Origin: Diphasiastrum complanatum
Taxonomy: Eukaryota > Streptophyta > Lycopodiopsida > Lycopodiales > Lycopodiaceae
Direction: 5' to 3'
Assembly: GCA_029204225.1 (NCBI GenBank)
Contig: CM055104.1
Span: 42,465,502 to 42,529,501, forward strand
Length of the DNA: 64,000 bases
The notes beneath the pieces are model-generated. The model saw nothing but the letters and a program-made list of their open reading frames with translations. It was not told the origin of the DNA and did no database searches. The first letter of the stretch is position 1; every line of letters begins with the position of its first letter. Position numbers and translations under genes: made by a program. Positions 21,741 to 35,213 of this stretch are shown here, one piece after another.

Positions 21741-24019
21741 TCATTGTGATAGAGTTTAAAGATTGAGAAGAATCTATTCCAATTTTTACCATTTAATCTC
21801 ATCGTCCACATTTCAGTTTGCTGCATTATCATCACTTATTTTTTGAAGATCTATGTGATTGGACTCATTACTTCTACATTTGGCAATGAAAATTGTAATT
21901 ATCATAATCCAGATTCAGCTTCTATTGAGATGATCACTCCTATACAGATTTAAGAGCCAGCATGTTTGGCAGCAACAAAAAATGAGCATGAACAACTTGT
22001 AGGTGCAGTGACTGAAAATTGTACAGGTGCAGTGATTGGAAATGATAATGGTAAAGGTGTTGGAATTTTCCATGAAAATGCCAATGTGGTGCCACTTGAG
22101 CATATGTAAAATGTTGGGTAGCCAGATGCTGCCCAAATAAGCAAGAGAAGATTTTTTTGGATTCATAGAAGAGCTTCTCATTTTGCTCATTTTGATGTAG
22201 AAGGAAATGAATCTCTAGCAAGAACTATTGGATCTTCCAAAAGAACCAAGAAAAATTGCACACATGTAGCAAGTTAGCAGTGAGTTGCCATAGTAGCAAG
22301 TTGAATTTTCAAATATAAATTTAAAAATTGAATTGGCAAATTTCTATGAGAGTCTACTTCTTTTGATCCTATGTCTAAGCGACACTTGTACCTTTCATTG
22401 GCCATTTAGTGGCCAATGTAATAGTTCTTTCTATAGATTCATCTAAGTGTAGTGGGCTATTTCCTATCCTACCCTCAACCCTAGATCCAAGCTCACAACC
22501 ATCAAGGATATGAAGTTAGTTGTCACGTGGAGGTTCGTTCACATGAGAGCGATAGCATATTTCATAATCCAGCATGTGCACACTAACACTAAGATCCATT
22601 AACACTACATTCATTAACCCTAATCCATAATGATAGAAACTCGCCCTTCTCTCTCTCTCCTTTCTCTCTCACAAAAAAGCATAAGAACATTCAATCCCAA
22701 TAAGCATCAAATCCCACAATTAGCAAACACAAAGAAAGCATGAGAGATGGAGGAAGAAAGAGAGCAAGGTTGGACAAGTCATTTGCAAATAGAGCTGACT
22801 TCCTAATAGGTGGATCTGGTGAAGATGTATACTCATATGCATAAGCCTGTAGGGCTCTGTTGAAATCCACTAAAATTGTCCAACTATAGTCTTGACTCAT
22901 TATGGGCCAATTTGGAGTATGGATACTGATTTGATCCATTTCTGCACCCAAGTCTGCTTTACCCCCGAGCCATGGTGACTGAATGCAAGAGAGGAGAGGA
23001 CTTTGGCTTCAAGAAACAAAATCCTAAATGAGGAGGTGGGTGAGTTCCTACAAGAGAAATAACCCCCAAAAGTTGAGGAATATTTCCTCTAGGGTCCCCT
23101 AGTCCAATCCAAAAGCATTTGACCTCCTATTCTTGCACCAAAGGTTGTCAATCACCATGCACTAGCTCCATGGGTCCAATTAGAGCATTTGGGCCCTCAC
23201 AAGATTATTTACTACATTATTGGCCTAGTTCAAAATGACGTGGTGTAACTAATAATCTCATACACTAGAGTAATGGATATCCATGTCAAGGACTATTCTG
23301 AATCCCTCATAATGGACATGGACTTAACACTATGACTCAAACATGAATTGCAACTTACAAGGGTGCGCTTCTCCAAGTTTAAGAGGTCCATTGGCCCAAA
23401 ACTATATGATTGGTATAGGTATTTTTTCAACCCAACGTTTGTGAAATGTTTTTGCTTCCTGCATATGCATATAAATTTTTCATCTGCTTTAATACTCAAT
23501 TGCAAGCATGAGTAGGAAAGACACTACTTAAGAATTTAGTCTTCAACCGATCACTATAACATCAAAGTCTTGTGTAGCCAGAAACATCGTTGAATCATTA
23601 CTATAGAAGGAAAAAGGACTTCTTGGAATATTGTTATTATGGAAAAAAATGTAGAATTCTTTTTGGGTGACCTCTACTATAGTAGATCATTGTCTCAATA
23701 TACTCTAGTTTGATAACATTGATAAGAAATAGCTTGTTAACACAAACATCTAAATAGTATGAAGGCTCCACATAAAGCTTCCAATTGCAGTACAACACTT
23801 GCCAGGATTTCTGACGTGATTTGTGATGGATAATCACGCCTTTTATTTATTTTTTGAATCAACACAGGCGTTGCAAAATATGCCGCAACAAGGTCGTCAA
23901 ATTTCGACAAGTTCAAAACACTCTACAAACCAATGACTATGCAAAACAGACCTGCCGGAGGCATCAGTCAAAAGCGCATTCACATGGATGTCATAATCCG
24001 ATGTCCACATGGAAACAAA
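21741..24019. other. Spacer without recognisable genes
   Basis: AT-rich. The phrase 21912-22277 is open on plus apart from three stops but resembles nothing known. No domain, RNA gene or repeat boundary was identified. Confidence 0.55.
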
Positions 24020-24255
24020 TCTAATCTCATTCTATTCTATTCTACCAAATTCACAAATTGACATTGTTTTATTCTATTCTATTCTTTTATATTCTAATCT
24101 ATTCTAACAAATTTATATTATATTCTACCATTATATTATATATATGTATTGTTTTCACATTCACAAATTATTATTACTACTCCAATATTACTAATAAATT
24201 GTATCAGTACTTAATATATTCTAACATTATTCCATTCTATTCTAATCTCATGTAA
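24020..24255. repeat. ATTCT-rich low-complexity tract
   Basis: Imperfect ATTCT/TTCTA pentamers, densest at 24025-24110 and 24220-24250, immediately before the (CT)n run. Confidence 0.8.
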
Positions 24256-24261
24256 TTCTAT

Positions 24262-24909
<648 letters not shown>

Positions 24910-25322
24910 GATGTCCAGCGATGGATAGATCAAGCGATTTTTTTAAAGAGGAAACGTGTACATCATGCCTGACTGGCAGCGACGGACAGTCAGCCATCAG
25001 TTACATCTCTTCAAGATGATTTACAAGCTCAGGTGGCGGCGATGAACCGCTTGCTGCCTCTTCAGCCATGAAGTTGTTTTTATGGTTTTCATAGACAACG
25101 ATGGGATGGCCCTATCATAAGCTATCTTGTGGCTTCAAAAAAACATAAATGATAGCCTCTGTCCAGCAAGGGGACAGATGGCTCACTTTTATACTTTTGA
25201 AAAATGTTTCATAATGGTTGGTAGCCATTCTATCCAGCGATGGACAACAAGTTCTATCAACCTTTTCAATATGTAAATTTGGCAAATACATCTCCTACTG
25301 TCCAGCGATGGACAGTAGGATC
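24910..25322. repeat. Cluster of short hairpins, several with GCGA loops
   Basis: CCAGCGATGG-centred inverted repeats occur at 24913-24925, 25233-25245 and 25296-25321. The last has an 11-bp perfect stem, CCTACTGTCCA / TGGACAGTAGG, around GCGA. Related dyads lie near 24965-24990 (TGACTG / CAGTCA around GCGA) and 25157-25178 (TCTGTCC / GGACAGA). These could be transposase-binding subterminal repeats of a DNA transposon, but no transposase is seen. Confidence 0.6.
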
Positions 25323-27717
25323 ATTTACTTTTGTTTCTCTGATCCTTTATATGATTTATAGGCTCCCTTGCCAAAACAATCAATTGGGATTGAAGCTTTT
25401 TATATATACACTTCCAACAGATGTCGGAATTCGACGAACCAAAATCCGCCGTCACGATCCAACGTCTGATCCTGTCGTACACAAATCCCATCAAATTCTT
25501 ACTGTGTCGAATTGTTGACGTGGACATCAGAATAAAATTATTTTGCTAGAAAATTTGCCACGACACCCCACGTCTGATCGTCGCATTGCGACGTCCTAGA
25601 ATCTGTCAAATTGCGACGACCATTTCAATATTTGGTTGTCACCACAATTTTCTGACCACTGGAAATTTGATTTTGGAATTTCCGCCTGAACATTGAAAAT
25701 CGACATGTTGAAAACAAACATATTATAAAATTTTGGAAAATCCGTCAGAGGCCCGCATCACAAATGTTGGGATATGTAATCGTGTCGCCCGTCTTCCTAC
25801 AAGCAAAAAAACAAGTAGCAAATCACTACTCGGAAACAAAACTAAATCCTCATAAATGACTACTTATAAATCGAATTTAAATGCATGGATCTAACACAAC
25901 AAAATTTGATACCATGTGGAAATTTTGAGAGACTACAATGGACTCTACATAACAGACAACTTAGCTATTGAACTAGAATCAAATCAATGCTCCAAGCATG
26001 TTTTCAATCAAATTCAAGACAACATTATGAATTAGTGATCTCTCTCATTCCAATTGTGTTAATAAATGAGAGAGCTTGTTTTATATCGATTAAAAATCTT
26101 CAATCATTATATTATACACATGGGAGCTTGCATACATTATGTGCATGAGTATTCTACTAACTACCAAGCAAATAGAAATTGTTGAGCATCTATCATGCAT
26201 ACCAAACTCTCAAGTTTGATTGTGTGCTTTAAGCCATACATGACTACTTTAAAACTTACGTCAATTGAAGTTTAGGCATAGTAGATGGAAGTTTTTTTGG
26301 ACCATGTACAAATTACTCATGCATGATTTTCTATCTAATATTCATGAAGATAGTTGTAGGATTGCCAAACAATAGTGATAATCCATTTCCATCGTAAAGC
26401 CCTCTTAGAGAGCCTCGATGACTTGGGAAGGTAATTATGGGCCATAATGCTTGGGCAACTATTTGGTCAAGGCAATATGGACCGGCCAAGGCAACACAAG
26501 GATTCTAAAATTTTTTGATACGGGCTTTACGTCACATAAAGTCCTCGGGTAGGCCTCCATGCCTCGTCAAGCATGGCCTCTCTTGGAAACTTTATCCTAT
26601 ACATTGAGGTGGTAAAATACATCATAGACATTTTCTAGAATCATTTTTCAGTACTATTTTTATACGTTTTTGTAAACTTTGGCCAATCACCTGAAAATCC
26701 TTGTGCTCTATCGAACAAGAGTGTTGCTAATCCAAAGATTTGAATCGTAGAGTGTGAATTGGGAATGTCATTTACAACGTGGAGTCAAGGGCAACGAGTT
26801 CAATTGAGTTAGAGGGAAACACATGCTACATTGACATCCTCAACCTTTGTGCTCCCCACTTAAGCTCTCGCCCTAGTGCTTGATGTATCGTCGTGTACAA
26901 AGGTAAAGAGTTCATGAGCCTTCTGATCACCGTTTAGGCTTGACCTATTACTCGATTCACATTGTACAAAAAAGAAGTCCACATGATTGTATCCCAAAAA
27001 AAAAAGCCTCACAAGCATGCAATGTAACTGGATAAAGAATATTAAAAAGCAACATGTACACAACTTTTCAACAAGATAAAATAACACGTACATAACTTTC
27101 TAACAATAATAAAGATAAAAGTTGAAGGTTTTTGTTGAAAAATGTAGACCATTGTTAGTGGTAGCTCCCAAAATTTTAAAATAAAACCTAAGTAGGATGC
27201 TTTCCCTAAGAAATTTAGACCACTGTCAACCTCATATTTTATATTTTGACACGAGCATGATCTTTGGGGCATGTAATCTTGGAGGTGAATCTGAGTACCC
27301 ACCCAACAACGAGTACCCACCCAACAATAATTAATACCGACATAATAAAAAAAAATAGCTAGGGAGAATGTAGGGCTCTAAGAAGGCAAAGAGCATCCAA
27401 TCACACTATGTGGAAATACTCTATATAAGAAAAAAAAAAAGTGCACAAATATATTTCAATACAAAATTCATCAACTCCAGAGCTTTAATTGATAAAATAT
27501 ATGTCGACACAACATTGATGATTGAATAAGGGAGGTGAAAATGGAATATATGTTTTTGTTGAACCCAAGAAATAAAAAATGATTTTGTTGCTGCAGTAAA
27601 ATTAAGAAAAGCTTGTTTTAATTATATTTTAGGTGGTATTAGATCTATAGGTTTTATTGGTTGGGTAATATATTTATCTATTTATTTGTTAGTAAAGAAA
27701 ATTGGTCATGGTTCCAC
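25323..27717. other. Spacer without recognisable genes
   Basis: 25430-25640 is CpG-richer with small dyads (CGTCGCATTGCGACG near 25580). The rest is AT-rich. A 10-bp inverted repeat, CGTAAAGCCC / GGGCTTTACG, flanks 26394-26531. No coding domain. Confidence 0.5.
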
Positions 27718-28153
27718 CACCACCCCGACCTGCTGGGTTTTCTGCCCCCATTTCCACATTATGCTCACGCGGATGCACCCCCGTGTGGGGGTGTTTCAGG
27801 GGCCATGGGGCATGCGTCCGTGCCTCTGGAATGGCGGCAGAGGCGGCTGCGCTTCCAGTATAGGGTGGCGCGCGCGTCCGAATAGGCACGCGCCTCCGCT
27901 AGAAATGTCGTTGTTATGGGTGCCTAGAAGCGGCATCTAGAGGCAAGCCTAGGGCTATACACATGGGTTTAAAATCGCCTCTCGCCAAGGCATCCGCCTC
28001 CCCGGATCGGACAAGAGAGGAAGAAGAAGAAGAAGAGCTCGCTTGCTCTCCGTCTCTCTCCATCGCCTTCATGTTCACGTGCTCCTGATCCATTGAATCT
28101 ATCTTCTCACGAGGATTAGGGACGCAGGATCTCCTGCTGCTGCTCATCATTTG
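27718..28153 (+). promoter_or_regulatory. GC-rich island upstream of the MATE gene
   Basis: Clearly GC/CpG-richer than its surroundings. It contains a perfect CACCCCC-GTGT-GGGGGTG hairpin (27776-27793), CpG blocks (GGCGCGCGCGTCCG) and a GAAGAAGAAG tract (28016-28036). It ends about 250 bp before the MATE ATG and probably covers its promoter and 5' UTR. It shares the 11-mer CGTGCCTCTGG with the GC-rich block at 62.4 kb. Confidence 0.4.
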
Positions 28154-28175
28154 CTCTCTCTCTCTCTCTCTCTCT
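28154..28175. repeat. Short (CT)n run
   Basis: 22 bp of CT, about 230 bp upstream of the MATE start. Such runs are common in plant 5' UTRs. Confidence 0.85.
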
Positions 28176-28401
28176 GCCTCTGCTTCGCTGTTTTATTGAT
28201 GGCTTTGTGAAGCAGGAAGTCCATTTTGCTGGCAGCCAATTTGTGTTGTTGCATTTCCTCTCACAATTGTCTTTCGAATTGTATAACAGTCATTGTTCTT
28301 TTGATTTCTGGCATAGTTTTTTTTTTTGGATTGCAATTGCCTAGATAGTGATCAAGCACAGCATTTGTTATTGGGCTGTGAGTGGATCATATACTACAGG
28401 C

Positions 28402-30086
28402 ATGGTGATGCAAGAAAAATGCCTCCCAGCAGAAGAAAGGAACATGAAAGATGAAGAAGACCTATTACACCAGTGTCCTTCGGTGCCTCAGGTATTGCCT
28501 TGGTGCTTGTGCTTTTGCTTTTGCTTGCCAGATGGAGAGACATAGAACCGATGGGTGGCACTGAATTTTTTTTTTTACCTTGCTTGGTGGCACTGATTTT
28601 GGCTTTGAATGCTGTTTTGCAGATTGTAGAGGAGTTGCGAGAATTGGGAAAGATTGCACTGCCTGTTACAGCAATGAATTGCCTGGTTTACGTGAGAGCA
28701 ATGGTATCCGTCCTGTGTCTGGGCAGATTAGGCGGCCTGGAGCTCGCTGGCGGCGCATTGTCGATCGGCTTCACCAACATCACTGGGTACTCTGTTCTGT
28801 TTGGCCTTGCCTCAGGGATGGATCCCATTTGTTCTCAGGCATTCGGCTCCAAGAACTGGTCCCTCATTGGCCTTTCCTTGCAGCGGACAATTCTTATTCT
28901 CCTCTGCGCTTGCATCCCCATTGGTCTTCTCTGGCTCAATCTCGAAAGAATTCTCCTTTTTTTGGGCCAGGAAGCAAGCATCACAGCAGTTGCAGGCACC
29001 TACTGTTTCTACATGCTGCCAGACCTCATTGCGAACAGCATGCTCCAGCCTCTTAGAGTCTATCTCAGATCACAGGGCATCACAACTCCAATGATGTTGT
29101 GCTCTGCTGCAGCAGTCTTCATCCACATCCCTCTGAATTTTTTGCTGGTGTTTGTTCTTAAGCTGGGGGTTCCTGGGGTAGCCATCGCTGCAGTTTGGAC
29201 CAATTTCAACATGATTTTTTTCCTCCTTGGCTATCTGATTTGTTCAGGGGTGTACAAGAGAACATGGGACGGGTGGTCGGTGGCATCTTTACAGGATTGG
29301 TGGCCTCTGCTGAGCTTGGCTCTGCCCAGCTGCTTCGCAATTTGCTTGGAGTGGTGGTGGTATGAGATTATGACTCTTCTGGCAGGATATTTGCCCAATC
29401 CTCAAGTAGCAGTGGCAACAACAGCCATTCTGATCCAAACTACCTCTTTGATGTACACCTTCCCTCTGGCCCTTAGCTCATCTGTGTCCACCAGAGTTGG
29501 AAATGAGCTTGGTGCTAATAGACCAGAGAGAGCAAGGATTGCCACATTTGTTGCTTTGGGCTGTGCTGCTGTGATTGGCATGATCAGTTTCTTGTGGACT
29601 ACTGCCCTGAGGCACAAATGGGGCAGAGTATTCACCAATGATACCGAAGTGCTGGCCCTCACCGCCGCTGTGATGCCACTCATGGGGCTGTGTGAGCTTG
29701 GAAATTGCCCTCAAACCACTGGGTGTGGGGTGCTCAGGGGCAGTGCAAGGCCTGCAATAGGTGCAAGGATCAACTTGGGGTCATTCTATGGCCTGGGAAC
29801 ACCAGTGGCTGTGGCTCTAGCTTTCTGGTTGAAGGTAGGCTTTGGAGGACTATGGTTTGGGCTCTTGGCAGCCCAGATTGCATGTGCATTTTCGATCATG
29901 CTTGTGATTTTTCGTACAAATTGGGCAGCCCAGGCATTGAGGGCAAAACAGTTGACTAAAGGTGACATCCTGGAAGGTGGGTTACAATTGAGCACTACAG
30001 CAGACATGAATCCTATCATGGATGAGGAGTTGGGTCTTCTGATCCTTGAAGAATGTGAGAAAAAGCTTTGTCACCATGTTTTTTGA
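28402..30086 (+). CDS. MATE efflux transporter, DETOXIFICATION (DTX49-56-like) type
   Basis: Two exons. Exon 1 28402-28491 (30 codons) ends CCTCAG before GTATTG. Intron 28492-28622 ends TTTTGCAG. Exon 2 28623-30086 ends TGA. Phase 0, 517 residues, a normal length for the family. The first in-frame ATG after an upstream TAG (28342) is 28402. A longer frame read through the intron from a GTG at 28473 is not the gene. Family landmarks: [71 protein letters not shown] and [20 protein letters not shown], among about twelve hydrophobic helices. Plant MATE proteins export organic cations, hormones or secondary metabolites in antiport with protons or sodium, at the plasma membrane or endomembranes; the substrate cannot be told here. 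The [13 protein letters not shown] and LRSQGI patterns point to the DTX49-56 clade. The frame is intact, so it is likely functional. Confidence 0.95.
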
Positions 30087-31449
30087 GCTGGATTTCCTTT
30101 CCATTTTAACCTATGAGTGCTGTATTCTCAGAAGGGACAGTTCATTTCTGACTTCTCAATTTGGATGAGTGTTTCTGAAACATGGGCTGAAGCTTCAGGG
30201 AGTTGCCTGCTTCAATTAGCTGCAGCTGCTACCAATCTGTTCCTATTCTATATGATATGCAATACTACTTTCTCGCTGCTGCATATATAACACTTGTGCT
30301 GAAGGGTAAAGTAGGCCAGTTTTTAACGCTAGAGGCCAGAGTGTGGTCCTTTTGGGGTAAATGAAGGCTTAAAATCTGAAGCCAAAGACTTTTTGGATGA
30401 ACTTCTGATCAACTCGAAATATGTAAGTAAACTTTCTAGATTAGTGTTAGCTTGTCATTTGCTGCAGAAATGCAGACAGTCCAGGAAAGATCACAGAGGC
30501 TTCATAGGATTTATCAACCACTGCAGAGTTGAGAATATCTTTGTAAATTCTGGGTAGTCCCACCAATTTTGAGTAAACCAGGAGGTTCATATGAATAATC
30601 TCTTTATTCGCTGAATTTTTCTTCTGCAAAATGTATGCTTTGTGAGCTGAGATGAAAATTTGTTTTAAGGTGATCTAATTAGAAGTCAGATTTCTGATTC
30701 AATAATTTGCCAGGGCATCAGGGATGCCATAATCCTCAATGCCTGAAAATTCACATTGCAAATTTTCTTTCTGTCTGTGCATGTGTCAGTACAAAGGAAA
30801 CAGATTTTCAACTGTCGGTAAGAGAAACATACTCGAGGGAAAACCCATTCCCAAGAGAAAGAAGGCTACTCATTTCCCTTTTCAATACTCAATCTAGATC
30901 TCAACATCTTCTTCAATAGCAGTGACTAGTGACCTTAGTCTGGAGACATGAAAAAAAATATTCTTACACAACTGGGTTTGCTGTGAAAACCTGAAAGAAT
31001 CACATTACAGAACTATGGGTTACATGTATTTGCATTTCTGAAAACTAGCTGATTGCAGCTTTGCACTCTAGATGTTATAAGTTAATGATAATCTAAGCTC
31101 AGATGCACCTTCATGAGCAAAAACCATATCACTCTTTCAATCTAATCTTAAAGACCTGCCCTGATTTTTTTGGTTCATTTTTGCAAGACGGTAGGGCATT
31201 ATGAACAAGGAATCATGAGCATAATTCCTGTTATTAATTTGCCATAGGGTAGACTTGCATAGTACAAATAATGCTCATAATTCATCACATAAATATCCTG
31301 GAATGATTGACACACGTCCCAAAAAAGTTTTAAAAAAAAATCAAGGCTTGTTCTTCAGGCAGGATAAAGCATTGTTGCTCTGGCTTCACACATTTTGGGC
31401 CTGAGTCGGGCAAATACCCAAAAATGCTAGGGCCCTGGAGCAGTGCCCC

Positions 31450-31880
31450 CTAAAGCCCTCCAAGCATGGCTTTACCCTATACTAAATGTTTTACTTTTTC
31501 TCGTTTGACATCCAACCTTTTAGAGTGGATCAAATTCCCCATCTTCAATCTTGGTACTATATACCCTAGGGTTTATCCAACCTTTTAGAGTGGATCAAAA
31601 TCCCCATCTTCAATCTTGTATATATACCCTTGGGTTTGACATCCAACCTGGATCAAAATCCCCATCTTCAATCTTGGTACTATATCAAAATCCCCATCTT
31701 CAATCTTGGTACTATATACCCTCGCGCAGGTGCCCTCAAATGCGTAACACCCTCAAAGCAAGGCTTTACCCTATACTGAATTTTTACTTTTTCCCTCCTA
31801 ACACCTAATCTTTTTCAAGTGAATCAAAAGCCCCATTAGAAGATTGGATCAAGATCCTCATTTTTAATCTTGGTAGTATT
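31450..31880. repeat. Complex tandem repeat
   Basis: Four partial units of TCCCCATCTTCAATCTTG with GGTACTATATACCCT between 31505 and 31722. A diverged larger unit restarts at about 31745: GCTTTACCCTATACT occurs at both 31470 and 31763. Confidence 0.8.
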
Positions 31881-32011
31881 TCATATGTTTTGTGTAATTT
31901 CTTTTTAACTTTTATTGATACTAAGAATTATTTACAAGGCCAAAAGGAAAGATGTCGTACCTTGTATGCAAGCAAAGCATCTATTGGTATACGGGTGCCA
32001 AGACCTCCGAC

Positions 32012-32088
32012 AGAGGGCGGGACCCCTTTGGCAAGGGCCTAAGGGTCCGCCGGGACCCTTTTGGCTGGGACCTAAGGGTTGCTTAAAG
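32012..32088. repeat. GC-rich 35-bp tandem duplication
   Basis: Two units of GGGACCC(C)TTTTGGC followed by GGGCCTAAGGGT-type sequence. Confidence 0.65.
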
Positions 32089-33760
32089 TCATCCTCCTAG
32101 AGACTTTTCCGATGTAAAAACCAAGGTCCGTAACTTGTTTTGTTTGATCTTTTTACTCAAAAAAAAAGAATTTTTTTAAAAAGTGTTGGAGAAGGGCATT
32201 GTGATCACAAAGCCCATGGGTATAATGCCATGCTCTCAAATAGAAAGATTTTGTGCAAAGTAAAAGTTTGGCCTGGTAGTTCAATGTTCTTCTTTTAAGT
32301 GCATTAATTTGTCCAAAGATAGACATTCATCCCAAATTTACATGCCACAACTAGGTTTGAATAATTTTGTGTTTTTGTTTTTGTAGGAAACTGTAATATT
32401 GAGATTGTAAAACAAATGTGAATCACGTTAGGACTTTCGAGAGCAACACACGAGCATGTTATAAATTGTAAAATCCATAAAAAATCTTCAAAAGCCACTA
32501 TGGCCCATAGAATCTCTGTATAGAAGTTGAGAATATTAAAATTCATAAAAAGCCAAAATGTGTGGGCCCTAAAAAAACTTTAGCCAAAAATGCTTTGCCA
32601 TCCTTGACGCTTGGGAAAAGATTTTATAATGACCTTCTTATCGGGTTCAACGACTATTCAATTATGTTAGGGCCATTATGCTTTGTTAATCTTTTACACG
32701 TGGGTGGGATTGGAATTCTTAGTGACCTTTCTGTAGGGTTCAACAGCCACTCAATTATGGCTCAGCGTAACCATAATTTCAAGTCTATTTTACTTAGTGA
32801 AAAGGTTATTGAAAATTCATTCCACAATTTCCTTCCAAATATAAGAGAAAAATCTCACAAGGTTTTTACATAGTTGTGCATGTTCAAAATCGAATCTTGT
32901 TTCTTTTAATGGAGGATTGATGAATACACCTTGCTTCCAAATTCTTGAGCTTCTAAACGACATGGTAGAGAATGAATGTAGTCATGTCCATGCAAGCACC
33001 GTACCAAGATGCCCTTGAGCAAGCCACACATCGAAACTTCCTGAGGTCTCAATATTCTAAGCATTTCAATATTGGCCTAGGCAATTTGGTGAAACATTGA
33101 TACTTCAATCTTGAACATTATGAGTATGACAATTGAAAGGTGACTACTTGATGAAAATTATAACTACTTTTTATGGATGTTCCTCTGAAAATTGAGTGGT
33201 AACCCTAACAAAATTATTAGATATTGTTTTAAAATGGACCACAGAGGAGATGAATAGAAGACACTATCAAAGAACAATACAAACGGTTCAATCTATGTAA
33301 TACTTTTCTAGAGCAGCTATTATCAGAATATACTTAAACAAAAACTTTGAGAGAGTCAAAACCACACTTTCCATTGTTATGAAGATATAGGAAAGTCCTT
33401 CCCTATCTACTAACTCAGGTATTCACTTCAATAGATATTGTAGCGACAATTTAAGAAATAAGAGTGTTATGAGACAAGGTTTTTGTCTTTCTCACCTTCT
33501 TTTGTCCTTTTTCACCAACATGTTTGCCACCTTAAATAGCTTAGCTCTTCTAGTACAATAAAATGTCATCAATCTCCTATAGATTATATGAGCTTGACTT
33601 TTTCTCCCTCCTAGATATCCCCTCCAACTCATCTCTTCTTGATGTTGTAGACACTTTTCTTTTCCACATCTTTCTGCTTTGATAACAAATGTTGCAAAAG
33701 TGCGCTATCTATTGTGGAAGTGTGCTATACAATGCGCGAAATTAGCTGGATCTAGATACG

Positions 33761-34143
33761 CTAATACGAATCACAGACAATGCAACAATCAAACAAGAAT
33801 GGATATTGTCCAAATGCAAAGAGCTGAGTGACGATCGTTTTGATCTTCATGTGGATCCAGCTCGTTTCGATCCCATCGCAGCTTTGTAGCTGATTGTTGA
33901 GGTGCAGGACCGATGCAGTTGTCCTCACTTCATGCTTTTGCTTTGACTTTTTCCACATTTCATGGCTGCTTTGGCAATCTTCAATCTCCATGAGAATTTT
34001 TTCGTTTATGGAGAATACGATGATTACCATTGCACGTTCATCCTTCCTTATCCATTCTGCCCTCCTTGGATCTCCTTCTGGAGGTTTTGGCTCTGTGAGA
34101 TCAGTCACTGACTGATGTTGGGGATGGCTCCGATGAATTGTTA
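33761..34143 (-). pseudogene. Copia gag fragment (family C, copy 3)
   Basis: Read on minus: EPKPPEGDPRRAEWIRKDER, then FSINEKILMEIED, then HEVRTTASVLHLNNQLQS, matching family C gag at 2840-3060. The N-terminal gag (the WKFK region) is missing, because only about 40 bp separate it from a primer-binding site. Confidence 0.85.
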
Positions 34144-34155
34144 GCTATGATACCA
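34144..34155 (-). other. Primer-binding site (minus)
   Basis: Minus strand TGGTATCATAGC, one base off TGGTATCAGAGC. It directly follows the LTR at 34160-35194. Confidence 0.75.
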
Positions 34156-34159
34156 CTCC

Positions 34160-35194
34160 ATGGGAAAACTTATTAAATGAAGTCCCAACCAACACGAGAA
34201 AGACAATGAATACTATGAAGAACAGTGATAATTGTGTTAAGGAGGATTGTGAATTACTTAGAGAACGAAGATTAGAGAACTATTCAGTTTGCGTTGATAC
34301 GATTATCAGTGTAGGAGTCTTAGACTACCAAGAAGAGATATTGCTGAAACAATTAGGCGTATGTGACAGCTATGCAATTCTCTGATACTAATATTTTGAT
34401 ACAAAGAAATGTAAGTACAACTAGGCATCAAAGATAGCCATACATTTCTCTGTTATGATACTATTTTAAGGGAAGAGTGAGAGTTAATGAACATTCAACA
34501 AGAATGCAAAGAGATGGAACAATAGCGATTCTGTATATCAAAGTTGTAGTAACAACGATCAAATCACAATACAAATGTGCTGATAAGCTCGTGATCCTAC
34601 TTACAGAAACAAAACAATAGCTATCGCTCTGAATATTTTATCTCTCTCTATATAATCACCAACTCTAAAAAGTCAACTGTTGTGAAGACCCATTTTGGTC
34701 GTTTGATTTTTGATGGTATATCCCCCTTAGTATCTCATATATCATCCTCTAGTCGCTCATTTACTTATAACAACTGGTAGATCTTGTGTTATTTTAACTT
34801 TACAATTACAAGATAGTTTAACAGTTGTTTAACTAACTAATTAGGATAGTCGTTATTGGATGGTGAAGATGTAGATAGTCTGTACTTGGAATCATGTATA
34901 AATCTGCAGAGTTTTGCATTTTTTGGGAGAATTGTCGCATATTTGAAAGTGCATGAAATGGACTAAAACCTTCAGTGAACACTTTGTCGTCTTTTTTGCA
35001 AGACCTTTAGTGGCCAGAAAAGCCCACAAGTGAAGTGGAAGTCTTTGTCAAGTTTTTTACATGCTGCAACATTCAGTTCAAAGATGCAGATTGTTGAAAA
35101 ATAGTTCATTTTCTATAGACATCTTTGAGAGAGTAGTTTTGAGAGAAGGAAGGAGGCTTGTCGGGATGAGTAGGAGTTAGATTGAATTCCAACA
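34160..35194 (-). repeat. Element E 3' LTR (also abutting family C gag)
   Basis: On minus it starts TGTTGGAATTC, right after PPT CTTAAGGGGGAG (35206-35195), and runs about 1035 bp to a primer-binding site. It aligns with 38782-39690: both have GTAGGAGTCTNAGACTACC, CCTACTTACAGA and TTTTGGTCGNTTGAT in order. TATATAG (minus; plus TATATAA near 34650) next to a short CTCTCTCT tract looks like the promoter. Confidence 0.75.
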
Positions 35195-35213
35195 CTCCCC
35201 CTTAAGCTTATTG

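Larger units (their letters stand above)
30087..33760. other. MATE 3' flank and spacer
   Basis: The first few hundred bases are probably MATE 3' UTR; no polyadenylation signal stands out. After that come AT-rich spacer and the tandem repeats at 31450-31880 and 32012-32088. No domain-bearing frame. Confidence 0.55.

Noticed and set aside
21912-22277. Phrase of 122 codons with three stops resembling a decayed exon
   Set aside because: No similarity recognised, no splice sites or neighbours to support it.
26394-26531. 10-bp inverted repeat CGTAAAGCCC / GGGCTTTACG, possible MITE
   Set aside because: No target duplication and no second copy in the window; arms too short to claim.
28473-28622. 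Longer N-terminus for the MATE protein starting at a GTG
   Set aside because: This stretch is better read as an intron: CAG/GTATTG donor, TTTTGCAG acceptor and phase-0 joining to an upstream ATG exon.
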